A stretch of 64,000 nucleotides of DNA from Bradyrhizobium commune. Its GTDB lineage: Bacteria > Pseudomonadota > Alphaproteobacteria > Rhizobiales > Xanthobacteraceae. The notes beneath the pieces are model-generated. The model worked only from the letters and a program-made list of their open reading frames with translations, was not told the DNA's origin and made no database searches. Each line of letters starts with the position of its first letter. Position 1 is the stretch's first letter. The DNA lies in the NCBI RefSeq assembly GCF_015624505.1, contig NZ_CP061379.1, forward strand, positions 3,658,001 to 3,722,000, given 5' to 3'. A program made the position numbers and the translations under genes. Below, in pieces: positions 9,338 to 19,013 of this stretch.

Positions 9338-9630
9338 CGCGCGAGCGATAGCATGGGCAATGTGGACGAACCGTAAAACCTGGTGGTGACGGACGACTGG
9401 GATGTGGCGCTACGATAGCGGGGCCTGTGAGGCGGCGGATGACGCTTCGCTCATCCGCGGATGTCGAATGAAGCAATCCAAATTTCTGCAAATCGTCGTG
9501 AAGACATGTGCCGGTATATCAACCATAACGTGGAAAGTAGTATAATACTCCTTCCACAACCACCCTTATTCTTGGAATCGTAATCTCCGCTAGCCATCCT
9601 CCCGGCGCGAACATGCCGGGAGGGCGATGC
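9338..9630. promoter_or_regulatory. Divergent intergenic control region with a consensus -10 box
   Basis: This 293-base gap separates the leftward three-gene operon from the rightward Gly-Gly/DUF4132 pair. It is clearly richer in A and T than the genes. A perfect TATAAT lies at 9541-9546, inside the short dyad AGTATAATACT (9539-9549), about 85 bases before the start at 9631. No convincing -35 was seen. The dyad overlapping the -10 could be an operator. GGGAGGG at 9617-9623 is a good ribosome-binding site for 9631. Confidence 0.4.
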
Positions 9631-10089
9631 ATGAATGCGGTGCTGGACATCTATGACGAGCAGCGGCCGGGCGCCGAACGCCAGTTGCGTCACCGGCTCG
9701 AATTGCCGGCCGAACGGATAACGGCGCGCGACCTGATCCGGAGCCGCATAGAAGCGGACGTGGCCATCCATAATGCCATGGAACGTGCACGCCTTGACGG
9801 GACGATCGCCGCCCAGGACGCCAACCGCGACACGCGCAACGAATGGCTGGTGTTGCCCGGCTGGGTCGAGCGTGCCCTGAACGGCCTGCGCGCATATGGT
9901 CCCGGCCTCGAACGTCTGCACCCGATCAAAAGCGAGCCCTTGGTCGCAGTCGCGCTCGAGGCCTTCGCGAAGAACGGTTTCTTCATGATCTTCGACGGCC
10001 GTCAGATCGTTGATCTCGACGAGGTTCTGACGGTCAAGGAAGACAGCGCCGTGACCTTTCTCCGTCTCGTGCCACTCGTTGGCGGATGA
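9631..10089 (+). CDS. Small protein with MoaD/ubiquitin-like Gly-Gly C-terminus, 152 aa
   Basis: I do not recognise a named family. The protein ends exactly in Gly-Gly. Its last 35 residues (GFFMIFDGRQIVDLDEVL, then AVTFLRLVPLVGG) run like the last strands and tail of MoaD, ThiS or ubiquitin. The N-terminal part (HRLELPAERITARDLIRSRI then EADVAIHNA) reads as a strand followed by an amphipathic helix, as in the first half of a beta-grasp fold. Residues ~50-100 would then be a helical insert. ATG 9631 is preferred over 9613 because GGGAGGG lies 7 bases upstream. It precedes the DUF4132 gene by 60 bases. No E1-like ThiF or JAB protease is nearby. The fold is inference. Confidence 0.7.
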   Translation: MNAVLDIYDEQRPGAERQLRHRLELPAERITARDLIRSRIEADVAIHNAMERARLDGTIAAQDANRDTRNEWLVLPGWVERALNGLRAYGPGLERLHPIKSEPLVAVALEAFAKNGFFMIFDGRQIVDLDEVLTVKEDSAVTFLRLVPLVGG

Positions 10090-10149
10090 GCGGAAGCGCG
10101 AACCGCCACCCTCGCTCACCGCTCGCCGCTTGCTGAAGGATGCTTGTCC

Positions 10150-13100
10150 ATGGCGCTGTTCGACGTGTTCAAATCGAAGGTGCGGACCCTCGAAGATTGG
10201 TCGCCCGACGTTCCGTGGTCCAATGTCGACGTAGCCGCGCTTATCGCGGATATGCGCCGGACTAACGTTCCGGCGCTGGACAAGATCATCATCGACGTCA
10301 TTGACGATCATGGTCGGCACCGCTGGTTGGAGGTGAGAGGCGAGGTGCGTCGGGTTGTCGAGGCATTGTACGAGGCCGAAAAGATGCGACTGCTCGGCCG
10401 GACAACCCTAATCGAGGCTGCATTACAATCCCTGTTTGCTCGCTTTGGCTGCCGCCCGGAACACGGGTCTTTCTTTCACAACATTCATGACTGGGAAGGA
10501 CTCATTCGCGACGCCATCCACGCAAGTGGCGCAATGAACATGAAATTGGATGATCTGGCGACCCTGGACATCGTGCGCGCCGCACGGTGCAGGCTCAGTC
10601 GCGGAGCGAGGCGAGAACTTCGCGACATCGCTCGACTGCTTGTCGAGAAAGTCCCTGAACCGATGAGCGCCGTTCAGCGCCGCTCGCTGGTCGATCTCGC
10701 CGGATTAGTCGACAAGGCGCCGTGGAAGGCCTGGGATTACCGGGAGGTGCTTCAATCTATCGAGCCAATGTTCGCCAAGATCGGCCGTCCACTTGCCGAG
10801 AGCGATGTCTTCGTCAAGGATCAACAGCTGAAGGGGATTGCTGAAGCCGCGTTTGAATATGTTTGCGGAGGAATAAGCCCGCCGCTCAAAACGGTGATCC
10901 GAGGAATATATGAGGACGACAGCGCCCGGGATTTCGAGAAGCGCCCGGGCATTTCCGAGTTGCAGGCGTCGACGCCTGAAGCGAAGGGTGAATTGCTCGC
11001 CCTGATCGTCGACGTTTACCTGCGCGTCGTCGCACTTCGCGATTCAAAGGCTCCCAACTTCCCTGCGTACAACGAGATCAGCGCGCACCTTGCAATCGCA
11101 CGACTTGTTCCCGGCACAAAGCTTGTGACGCACAGAGGGAATTACGCCAGCGGGTTGGGCGAACTCGTTGCAGTCGTGCTCAAGAAAAAGATCATCGCGG
11201 ATGACCGGACGTCGGCGGAACTGCTTGCGACGATGCCAAGGTGGGACGCCCTGCAGGACATGCGTGTCGTGAAAATTATCCTCGCGACGATCGCCGCCGG
11301 GCCCGCGCCGCTCACCCGAAAAGCCGCTCAGGATCTCCTTTCGGATACTTCGGCGACCTTCGATGGAAAGGGACGCGCATCTCGCGTCCAGGCGCTGGAA
11401 GCACTCGGTGCTGCGCTCGAATCCCGCGCGTTCGCCACCGATCCTGGGCAATCGATCGAGCTGCCGCTCCCTCCGCGCCCCGTATTCGAACCCATCACGG
11501 CCAAATCCGTCGTGCTCAGGAGCCTATGGGACTATTACGGCGATCTGTCGGACTTCCGCAAATGCTCGGCGGAGGACCGCGCCTATGTGGAGCAGTGCCT
11601 TCGCAGACCGCCACCTCGCCCGCCGGCCGAAGGAACGCTCTCACTGATCCAAGCGGCAGCGATGGCCCTGCGCGCGCTCAGCACGGCTGATGAGGCCGAC
11701 GTAGACGCCGGACCGTTGCTCGCGCGCATGGGCAAGCTGTCGGAGATTCCGCAGGAGCTGCGCGCGCCGTGGAAGTCGCTGCATATCCGCGCGCTCGAGC
11801 TGGAGGGAAAGAGCAGTCCATCTGGCAAGTGGCTCAAGGCGGCTCACGAGACGCTTTCCGGCCTCTCGCCCCAGCAGAAGATCGCTTTTCTTGGGGCGGT
11901 GCTCGATATGCCGGGGCCCTCCGGGGTTCTTGCCCGAGCGGCGGTCTACCTGGCTGCGGAGTGGTCGCCCGACGCCGTCGGACCCATGCTGGCGCGGCAC
12001 GCTCAGAACGTGTGTTTCCAAAGCATTCCGTCCTGGGGCATGCGCGACGAGCGCCTGGGCAACGCCTGCCTGTGGGCCTTGATCCATTTGCCGCAAGGCG
12101 GCGGCGTGCCCTATCTCGCGCGGCTGCTGTCGCGGGTGAAATATCCGAAGGTGAAAAAGCGCATCGAGGCGGCGCTGAACGAGGCGGCGGCCGAGGCGGG
12201 CATCACCCGCGGCGAGCTCGACGAGCTGTCGGTCCCGACCCATGACCTCGATGCTCACGGCACCGCCGAAATCGCCGTTGGCGAGGGCGCGGCGCTGCTT
12301 GCGATCGCGGGCACGGCCTCGGTCGAGGTGACGTGGCGCGCGGCGAACGGGAAAGTCTCGAAATCTGTCCCGGCCGTCCTCAAGGAGCGCAAGGATGCCA
12401 TCAAGGCGGTCAAGGCGCTCGCCAAGGAGATCGAGGCCGATCTATCCGTCCAGCCGCAACGCCTGCAACGCTTGTGGCTCGATGACCGGCGCTGGGCGGC
12501 GGAGGTCTGGCGGCAACGCTATGCGGAGCATCCGCTGGTTGGCGCGCTGAGCCGCCGGCTGATCTGGAATGTGCATCACGGCGACGATCGGGTCGCTGTC
12601 GCATGGTCGGGTGGCGGCATGACCGACGTGAGCGGCAAGCCGGTCTCGATCGACGGCGCGGAGATCACACTCTGGCACCCGATCGGCTGTACGGTCGGGG
12701 AGGTGATGGCCTGGCGGGAGAGGCTCGGCGCGCTCGATATCACGCAGCCGTTCAAGCAGGCACACCGGGAAGTGTATCTTGTCACCGAGGCCGAACGGCG
12801 CACCGGCGCCTATTCGAATCGTTTTGCCGGGCACATCGTCAAGCAGCACCAGCTCATGGCGCTGGCGCGCCTCAATGGCTGGATGGTGACGCATCGGATC
12901 TGGGCCGACAGGCCCAACGACGAGCCGACGCACATCGTGCTGCCGCGGCAGGGTCTCGTCGCGGAATTCTGGACCGCGGGCGCCGGTGGCGATGATCCCG
13001 AGGTCACCGATGCCCAGGCGTATCTCTATCTGACGACCGACCAGCTCCGCTTCTACCGGATCGCAAATCCTGCCGAGGCCGTCGTCGCATCGGCTCGCGG

Positions 13101-13641
13101 CCCGGAAAGGGGAGCAGCCGCCAACATCGAGGATGTCCCGCCGCTCGCGCTGTCCGAGGTGATGCGCCATTGCGACCTGTTCGTCGGCGTCGCCTCCGTC
13201 GCGAATGACCCCAATTGGGCCGACGGCGGCCGAGACGCTGAACACCCCAACCAGTGGCGCCGTACGATCGGCGCCGATTACTGGCAGGCACGGGCTTTCG
13301 GCGATCTCGGTGCGATGGCCGAGACGCGCCTCGCCCTGTTGACGTCCCTTCTGCCGAGCCTTGCCATCGGCAAGGTCAGCCGTATCGTCGATGGCAAATT
13401 TCTGCGCGTCGAGGGCAAGCGGCACGCCTACAAGATCCACCTTGGCTCCGGCAACATCCTCATGGAGCCTGCCGGCCGGTATCTGTGCATCGTCCCGGCG
13501 ACCGCGAATGTGGCTCGGGCCGACGTGCGCTTGCCGTTCGAGGGCGACAACATGCTCTCGATCATCCTGTCAAAGGCAGCGATGCTTGCCGACGACGACA
13601 AGATCACCGACGCCAGCATCCTGAGCCAGCTCGGACGGTGA
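10150..13641 (+). CDS. DUF4132 domain-containing large protein, 1163 aa
   Basis: Cytoplasmic protein of unknown function, related in its C-terminal half to E. coli YehI. Residues ~1-720 are helical and solenoid-like. The DUF4132 core at ~780-960 shows the family landmarks: HPLVGALSRRLIWN, ITLWHPIGCTVGEVMAWRER, ITQPFKQAHREVYLVTEAE, and YSNRFAGHIVKQHQ. A C-terminal module (~1010-1130, HCDLFVGVASVANDPNW, YWQARAFGDLGAMAETRLAL) resembles the separate domain that follows DUF4132 in related proteins. No WGR domain is visible. ATG 10150 has GAAGGA 9 bases upstream; a TTG at 10144 is less likely. It is probably co-transcribed with the Gly-Gly gene. Confidence 0.85.
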   Translation: MALFDVFKSKVRTLEDWSPDVPWSNVDVAALIADMRRTNVPALDKIIIDVIDDHGRHRWLEVRGEVRRVVEALYEAEKMRLLGRTTLIEAALQSLFARFGCRPEHGSFFHNIHDWEGLIRDAIHASGAMNMKLDDLATLDIVRAARCRLSRGARRELRDIARLLVEKVPEPMSAVQRRSLVDLAGLVDKAPWKAWDYREVLQSIEPMFAKIGRPLAESDVFVKDQQLKGIAEAAFEYVCGGISPPLKTVIRGIYEDDSARDFEKRPGISELQASTPEAKGELLALIVDVYLRVVALRDSKAPNFPAYNEISAHLAIARLVPGTKLVTHRGNYASGLGELVAVVLKKKIIADDRTSAELLATMPRWDALQDMRVVKIILATIAAGPAPLTRKAAQDLLSDTSATFDGKGRASRVQALEALGAALESRAFATDPGQSIELPLPPRPVFEPITAKSVVLRSLWDYYGDLSDFRKCSAEDRAYVEQCLRRPPPRPPAEGTLSLIQAAAMALRALSTADEADVDAGPLLARMGKLSEIPQELRAPWKSLHIRALELEGKSSPSGKWLKAAHETLSGLSPQQKIAFLGAVLDMPGPSGVLARAAVYLAAEWSPDAVGPMLARHAQNVCFQSIPSWGMRDERLGNACLWALIHLPQGGGVPYLARLLSRVKYPKVKKRIEAALNEAAAEAGITRGELDELSVPTHDLDAHGTAEIAVGEGAALLAIAGTASVEVTWRAANGKVSKSVPAVLKERKDAIKAVKALAKEIEADLSVQPQRLQRLWLDDRRWAAEVWRQRYAEHPLVGALSRRLIWNVHHGDDRVAVAWSGGGMTDVSGKPVSIDGAEITLWHPIGCTVGEVMAWRERLGALDITQPFKQAHREVYLVTEAERRTGAYSNRFAGHIVKQHQLMALARLNGWMVTHRIWADRPNDEPTHIVLPRQGLVAEFWTAGAGGDDPEVTDAQAYLYLTTDQLRFYRIANPAEAVVASARGPERGAAANIEDVPPLALSEVMRHCDLFVGVASVANDPNWADGGRDAEHPNQWRRTIGADYWQARAFGDLGAMAETRLALLTSLLPSLAIGKVSRIVDGKFLRVEGKRHAYKIHLGSGNILMEPAGRYLCIVPATANVARADVRLPFEGDNMLSIILSKAAMLADDDKITDASILSQLGR

Positions 13642-13824
13642 ACGCGGACGGCGAGTTTTGACTGACCGGGCGTGTCCCGTCGCACTCCCCGTGAGGATCT
13701 CGCGATGATTACACCTTACCCCTGTTTTGCTCGACGCATCAAGTGATATTCGAAAAAGCAGAAGTGCTCAGTACCGGTGTCCCGGCTACTGTGCATGGGG
13801 TTGTTTTTCAGATTTTGAATCTGA

Positions 13825-14154
13825 TCAGATCGAGAAGCTGGTGCCGCAGCCGCAGGACGCCGTGGCGTTGGGATTGTTGACGCGGAACGAGGCGCCGATC
13901 AGGTCGTCGACGAAATCGACCTGCGAGCCTGCCAGGAACGGCTGCGAGGCGGAATCGACCAGCACCACTGCGTTCTCCTGCTCGATGACAAGATCGTCGT
14001 CGGTGCGGTCGCGGTCGATGTCGAACTTGTACTGGAAGCCGGAGCAGCCGCCGCCCTCGACCGAGATGCGCAGCATCGCGCCTGTGCCTTCGCCCTTGAG
14101 GATCTCCCCAATCCGGCGGGCGGCGCGGTCACTGATGGTCACGGCAGTCGTCAT
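13825..14154 (-). CDS. erpA: Iron-sulfur cluster insertion protein, ErpA/IscA family, 109 aa
   Basis: A-type carrier that delivers Fe-S clusters to target enzymes in the cytoplasm. Three conserved cysteines are present: Cys37 in EGGGCSGFQYKF, and Cys101 and Cys103 in the C-terminal SCGCGTSFSI. The length is that of ErpA/IscA/SufA. Choice of the erpA name over iscA rests on its stand-alone position beside dgt and argS, which I associate with erpA in Bradyrhizobium; it is less certain than the family. It diverges from dgt. Confidence 0.93.
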   Translation of the reverse strand: MTTAVTISDRAARRIGEILKGEGTGAMLRISVEGGGCSGFQYKFDIDRDRTDDDLVIEQENAVVLVDSASQPFLAGSQVDFVDDLIGASFRVNNPNATASCGCGTSFSI

Positions 14155-14264
14155 GGCTCGTCTCCGATAGGCCCGCGGTCATGCCAAGTTCACTTGGTAT
14201 CCCGCGTCCGGCATAGTTAAGTGCAAGGATACGCAGAATCAAATGGATAGGGACTAAATTCGTC

Positions 14265-15473
14265 GTGTCCGTCGGAATGGCAGCCCCTCGCGCGCCCTAT
14301 GCCTGCGACCCTGAGCGCAGCCGTGGCCGGCTGGTCGCGGAGCCCCCGAGCCGGACCCGGAGCCCGTTCCGGCGGGATTGCGACCGGGTGATCCATTCGA
14401 CCGCATTCCGCCGCCTGAAGTACAAGACCCAGGTGTTCGTGTTCCACGAGGGCGACCATTACCGCACCCGGCTGACCCATTCGCTGGAGGTGGCCCAGAT
14501 CGCCCGCGCGCTGGCCCGCCAGCTCGGGCTGGACGAGGACCTCACGGAAACATTGGCGCTCGCCCACGACCTCGGCCATCCGCCGTTCGGCCATGCCGGC
14601 GAGCGGGCGCTGGATGCCTGCCTGAAGGACTTTGGCGGCTTCGACCACAACGCCCAGGCGCTCCGCGTCGTCGGCTCGCTGGAGCACCGCTATCCCGAGT
14701 TCGACGGGCTCAACCTGACCTGGGAGGCGCTGGAGGGCATCGTCAAGCACAACGGCCCGCTGACCGATCGTAGCGGCGCGCCGGTCGGGCGATATCGCGA
14801 GCACGGCATTCCCGTCGGCATCGCCGACTATATCAAGACCTACGATCTCGAACTCTGGAGCTTCGCCTCGCTGGAAGCGCAAGTGGCCGCGATCGCCGAC
14901 GACATCGCTTATGACGCCCATGACATCGACGACGGCCTGCGTGCCGGGCTGTTCCACCTCGACGACCTCAAGGTGATGCCGCTCACCGCCGAGATCATCG
15001 CCGAGACCTCGGCGCATTATCCCGATCTCGAAGACGTCAGGCGCGGCGCGGAACTCGTGCGCGAGCTGATCTCGCATCTGATCGGGGCGGTCTTCGCCGA
15101 GGCCGAGAGGAACTTGGCCGCCGCGAAACCGCAATCGGCCCAGGACGTGCGCCAGCAGAGCCGGGCGCTGATCTCGTTCCCGGCGGCGGTGGCCGAAGAG
15201 GAGGCCGCCATCAAGCGCTTTCTCTATCAGCACATGTACCGCCACAAGCGGGTGATGCGGGTGATGGCGGAGGCGGAACAGATCCTGTTCGACCTGTTCG
15301 CCAAATACCTGACATCGCCGGCCGATCTGCCGCCGGAATGGCTGGTGGGGGCGCAAGGCGACGACGAGGGCGACCGGGCCCGCCGGATTGGCAATTTCAT
15401 TGCCGGAATGACCGACCGTTTCGCTCTGACCGAGCACCAGCGGCTCTTTGACTCGACCCCGGATTTGCGTTAG
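14265..15473 (+). CDS. dgt: Deoxyguanosinetriphosphate triphosphohydrolase-like protein, 402 aa
   Basis: HD-domain phosphohydrolase that splits dNTPs into nucleosides and triphosphate. The metal-binding His-Asp set is visible as [13 protein letters not shown] (His72), [10 protein letters not shown] (His101-Asp102) and a later [16 protein letters not shown] block. [18 protein letters not shown] at ~41-58 is the conserved N-terminal signature of the dGTPase-like type 2 group. The start is GTG 14265, or ATG at 14277. argS starts 10 bases after its stop, so the two are probably co-transcribed. Confidence 0.94.
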   Translation: MSVGMAAPRAPYACDPERSRGRLVAEPPSRTRSPFRRDCDRVIHSTAFRRLKYKTQVFVFHEGDHYRTRLTHSLEVAQIARALARQLGLDEDLTETLALAHDLGHPPFGHAGERALDACLKDFGGFDHNAQALRVVGSLEHRYPEFDGLNLTWEALEGIVKHNGPLTDRSGAPVGRYREHGIPVGIADYIKTYDLELWSFASLEAQVAAIADDIAYDAHDIDDGLRAGLFHLDDLKVMPLTAEIIAETSAHYPDLEDVRRGAELVRELISHLIGAVFAEAERNLAAAKPQSAQDVRQQSRALISFPAAVAEEEAAIKRFLYQHMYRHKRVMRVMAEAEQILFDLFAKYLTSPADLPPEWLVGAQGDDEGDRARRIGNFIAGMTDRFALTEHQRLFDSTPDLR

Positions 15474-15482
15474 GCGGCGGCC

Positions 15483-17273
15483 ATGCCCGACACATCCTCA
15501 AGCCCGCATCTGTTCGCCGACGTGCTCGCACGCGTGCACGCCGTCTGCCGCGCGCTCGCCGCGGACGCCAGCTGGCCCGAGGGCATCGATTTCTCGCGCG
15601 TGGTGGTCGAGCCGCCGCGCGATGCCTCTCATGGCGACATGGCGACCAACGCCGCCATGGTGCTTGCGAAAGAGGCAAAGGCAAAGCCCCGCGATCTCGC
15701 CGAGCAGATCGCGGCGCGGCTCCGCGCCGACGCGCTGATCGCCAAGGTCGACGTTGCGGGCCCGGGCTTCATCAACTTGACGCTCAAGCCCGCCGCTTGG
15801 GCCGAGGCACTGCGGACCGTGCTGCGCGAGGGCGCCGATTACGGCCGCGTGCGCGGTGGCTCCAGGGTCAATGTCGAATACGTCTCGGCCAACCCGACCG
15901 GGCCGATGCATGTCGGCCATTGCCGTGGCGCCGTGTTCGGCGACGCGCTCGCAAGCCTGCTCGAGTTCGGCGGCCATGACGTCACGCGCGAATATTACAT
16001 CAACGACGCCGGCGCGCAGGTCGACGTGCTCGCACGCTCCGCGTTCCTCAGGTATCGCGAGGCGCTCGGCGAGGACATCGGCGCGATCCCGGAAGGCCTC
16101 TATCCGGGTGATTATCTGAAGCCGGTCGGCGCGGCGCTCGCGCAGGAGCACGGCGACAAGCTGCTCGCGATGAGCGAAGCGCAATGGCTGCCGACGGTGC
16201 GGGCCAAGGCGATCGCCATGATGATGGACGAGATCAAGGACGATCTCGCGGCCCTCAACATCCGCCACGACGTGTTCTTCTCGGAGCGCTCGCTGATCGA
16301 GACCGGCAACAACAAGGTCGCCGAGACCATCGATTTCCTGAAGGCCAAGGGCGACATCTACGAAGGCCGCCTGCCGCCGCCAAAGGGCGCACCGGTCGAG
16401 GACTGGGAAGACCGCGAGCAGCTGCTGTTCAAGGCGACCGCTTACGGCGACGATGTCGATCGACCGCTGATCAAGTCGGATAATTCCTACACCTACTTCG
16501 CCTCCGACATCGCCTATCACAAGGACAAGTTCGACCGTGGTTTTGCGGAGATGATCGATGTCTGGGGCGCCGACCATGGCGGTTACATCAAGCGCATGCA
16601 GGCGGCCGTGAAGGCCACGACGTCCGGCAAGGGCGCGCTCGACGTCAAGATCGTCCAGCTCGTGAAGTTGCTGCGCAACGGCGAACCGGTGAAAATGTCG
16701 AAGCGGAGCGGGGACTTCGTCACCTTGCGTGAGGTGGTGGATGAGGTCGGCCAGGACGCCGTCCGCTTCATGATGCTATACCGCAAGAACGACGCGGTGC
16801 TCGATTTCGACCTCGCCAAGGTCATGGAACAGTCGCGCGACAATCCGGTGTTCTACGTCCAGTACGGCCACGCCCGCGGCCACTCGATCTTCCGCAATGC
16901 GCGGGTCGAGGTATTCCCCGACCTGCCGGAAGATGCTGGCAAGCGCATCGCCTGGCTCGGTGAGTCGGCGGTGGAGCGGCTCTCGGACCCCGTCGAGCTC
17001 GATCTTCTTAAGCGCCTCGCAATTTATCCGAGGATGCTGGAAGCTGCCGCGGCGGCTCATGAGCCGCACCGAATTGCTTTCTATCTCTATGACTTAGCGA
17101 GCGAATTTCACGCACTTTGGACGAAGGGGCGCGATTTGCCCTATTTACGCTTCATTATCAATAATGATGCAGATCTTACAAAGGCGCGACTGGCCATGGT
17201 CCAGGGCGTCGTCTCGGTCCTGGCATCGGGCCTCGCCATCCTCGGCGTCCATGCCCCGGACGAGATGCGGTAG
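15483..17273 (+). CDS. argS: Arginyl-tRNA synthetase, 596 aa
   Basis: Class I synthetase that charges tRNA-Arg. The arginyl N-terminal domain (residues ~1-120) is followed by the catalytic core with the HIGH variant HVGH in [20 protein letters not shown] and the KMSKR loop in [16 protein letters not shown] (~residue 405). The C-terminal DALR anticodon-binding domain contains [20 protein letters not shown] and ends near HAPDEMR. Full length. It begins the conserved alphaproteobacterial run argS, SPOR protein, nagZ, scpA, scpB, tatABC, serS. Confidence 0.97.
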   Translation: MPDTSSSPHLFADVLARVHAVCRALAADASWPEGIDFSRVVVEPPRDASHGDMATNAAMVLAKEAKAKPRDLAEQIAARLRADALIAKVDVAGPGFINLTLKPAAWAEALRTVLREGADYGRVRGGSRVNVEYVSANPTGPMHVGHCRGAVFGDALASLLEFGGHDVTREYYINDAGAQVDVLARSAFLRYREALGEDIGAIPEGLYPGDYLKPVGAALAQEHGDKLLAMSEAQWLPTVRAKAIAMMMDEIKDDLAALNIRHDVFFSERSLIETGNNKVAETIDFLKAKGDIYEGRLPPPKGAPVEDWEDREQLLFKATAYGDDVDRPLIKSDNSYTYFASDIAYHKDKFDRGFAEMIDVWGADHGGYIKRMQAAVKATTSGKGALDVKIVQLVKLLRNGEPVKMSKRSGDFVTLREVVDEVGQDAVRFMMLYRKNDAVLDFDLAKVMEQSRDNPVFYVQYGHARGHSIFRNARVEVFPDLPEDAGKRIAWLGESAVERLSDPVELDLLKRLAIYPRMLEAAAAAHEPHRIAFYLYDLASEFHALWTKGRDLPYLRFIINNDADLTKARLAMVQGVVSVLASGLAILGVHAPDEMR

Positions 17274-17413
17274 TTTGGGGCGAACTACTTAAGGGGAATT
17301 TTGGGGTAACCGGCAGAAGCCGGATCGCTTAGACTTGGTTGAAAGCCTTGTGGGTCGAAAGCCGCGCCTTGGTCGAGGGGCGCGCGGCTTTCCCGAAGGG
17401 ACGCATCATCACG

Positions 17414-18967
17414 ATGGCCGATCGATATCACGACAGACCGTTTCCCTCCGACGACTATGGTCGCGGCAACGACCAGCATGGGAAGGCGGAAAGCGATCCC
17501 TTGGCCGAACTCGCCCGCCTGATCGGGCAGACCGATCCCTTCGCGGCACAAGGACGGCCGGGCGCGCGGACGCCGGCAGCGCCTGCGCCCACGCAAAGCT
17601 ATCAGGACGACGACTATCAGCAGGACGACTACCAGCAGGACTATGCCGAGCCACCGGCGCCGCCGCCTCAGCCCGGTCCGCCTTCATGGATGCGGCGCGC
17701 CAATGTGCAGCCGCAGCCGGCACCGGCTGCCGAGCCTGACTATCCTGTTGACGTAAACCCGGTTCATCCACTGCATCGCTACTCGGCCCAGCCGGCTGCG
17801 CCCGCGCCTGATTATCATCAGCCGCAGGCCTCGCAGGATCACGGCTATCAGGATCAGGCGTATCAGGACCAAGCCTACCAGCAGGATCAGGCCTATCAGC
17901 AGCCATACGAGCAACCCGATCCGGCGCGCTACGATGATGCGCTCTACGGCCGGCTCGAGTCCGGCGAGCAGGACTTTCAGCGCGATCCGGCCTATCCAGA
18001 CGACCCTTACGCGTTCCAGAGCGACTATCCCGAGGACGATCTTGAGGAGGAGCCGAGGAAGTCGCGCGGCGGCATGATGACGGTGGCGGCGATCCTGGCG
18101 CTGGCCGTGGTCGGAACCGGCGCCGCTTTCGCCTACAAGACCTACATGGGCTCGCCCCGCAGCGGCGAGCCGCCGATCATCAAGGCCGACAACACGCCGA
18201 CCAAGATCATGCCAGCGCCGGGCGACTCCTCGGCCAAGGTGCCGGACCGCATGGTGAGCGGTGACGGTAGCGAGAAGATCGTCCCGCGCGAAGAGGCGCC
18301 CGTCGACGTCAACGCCAAGGCCGCCGGTCCTCGCGTGGTGTTTCCGCCGCTGAACCAGAACGCGAATCCGCCGCCGGTCGCGAGCGTATCGCCGTCCACC
18401 GTTCCGCCGCCGAGCGCCGGTCCGATGCCGAGCAACGGCACGATGCCGAACAACACACCGCGCCCGATCAAGACCGTGCCGGTGAGGGGCGATCAGGCCG
18501 ACGTCACCTCGCCGCAAGCCGCAGCTCCATCGGCCGCCAAGCAGGTGGCTGTGCCGAAGCCGGCTGCTGCGCCGCGGACGCCGCCGACCTCGGCCAATGC
18601 CAGCGCCAACCAGCCGCTCTCGCTGGCGCCGCAGGCCGCGCCCTCCGAGCCGCCGCAGCGGATTGCTGCGACCAATCCGACGCAAACCGCGCCCGCCAGC
18701 AGTGGCGGTGGCGGCTTTGTCGTGCAGGTCTCCTCGCAACAGAGCGAGGAGAGTGCGCAGGCGTCGTACCGGGTGCTCCAGGGCAAATATGGCAGCGTGC
18801 TCGGCTCGCGCTCGCCGGTGGTCAAGCGGGTCGACCTGACCGACAAGGGCAAGGGTATCGTCTACCGCGCCTTCGCCGGGCCCTATGGTTCGGTCGAGGA
18901 AGCGACGCAAGCCTGCAACAATCTGAAGTCTGCTGGCCTGCCGACCTGCTTCGTCCAGAGGAATTAG
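17414..18967 (+). CDS. SPOR domain-containing inner-membrane protein, ~517 aa
   Basis: Bitopic inner-membrane protein expected to bind denuded peptidoglycan at the septum. The cytoplasmic N-terminal ~210 residues are disordered, with Tyr-Gln-Asp repeats (DDYQQDDYQQDY, then YQDQAYQDQAYQQDQAYQQ). One transmembrane helix lies at ~218-242 (GGMMTVAAILALAVVGTGAA), followed by a Pro/Ala-rich periplasmic linker. The C-terminal SPOR domain spans ~435-515 (GGFVVQVSSQQSEESAQASY to GLPTCFVQRN). I chose ATG 17414; an upstream in-frame Met at 17339 adds an atypical leader. Position before nagZ fits a cell-wall role. Confidence 0.85.
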   Translation: MADRYHDRPFPSDDYGRGNDQHGKAESDPLAELARLIGQTDPFAAQGRPGARTPAAPAPTQSYQDDDYQQDDYQQDYAEPPAPPPQPGPPSWMRRANVQPQPAPAAEPDYPVDVNPVHPLHRYSAQPAAPAPDYHQPQASQDHGYQDQAYQDQAYQQDQAYQQPYEQPDPARYDDALYGRLESGEQDFQRDPAYPDDPYAFQSDYPEDDLEEEPRKSRGGMMTVAAILALAVVGTGAAFAYKTYMGSPRSGEPPIIKADNTPTKIMPAPGDSSAKVPDRMVSGDGSEKIVPREEAPVDVNAKAAGPRVVFPPLNQNANPPPVASVSPSTVPPPSAGPMPSNGTMPNNTPRPIKTVPVRGDQADVTSPQAAAPSAAKQVAVPKPAAAPRTPPTSANASANQPLSLAPQAAPSEPPQRIAATNPTQTAPASSGGGGFVVQVSSQQSEESAQASYRVLQGKYGSVLGSRSPVVKRVDLTDKGKGIVYRAFAGPYGSVEEATQACNNLKSAGLPTCFVQRN

Positions 18968-19013
18968 CGGCCGTTTCCTTGACCCCTCAGCGGGGCAGGG
19001 TTAATCGGCCCTT

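Noticed and set aside
9631..10089. Assignment as a canonical MoaD or ThiS sulfur carrier.
   Set aside because: It is longer than MoaD/ThiS, has a helical insert, and has no moa or thi genes beside it. The tail pattern supports only beta-grasp-like similarity.
10150..13641. Molybdate regulator (MolR) as function of the DUF4132 protein.
   Set aside because: The MolR label on some DUF4132 relatives is a historical name without secure functional support; the sequence shows nothing specific to molybdate.
13811..13826. CAGATT-TTGA-AATCTG hairpin at the end of the erpA gene as a terminator.
   Set aside because: The T-run lies before it on the plus strand and would be an A-run after it on the minus strand, so it does not form a Rho-independent terminator for erpA.
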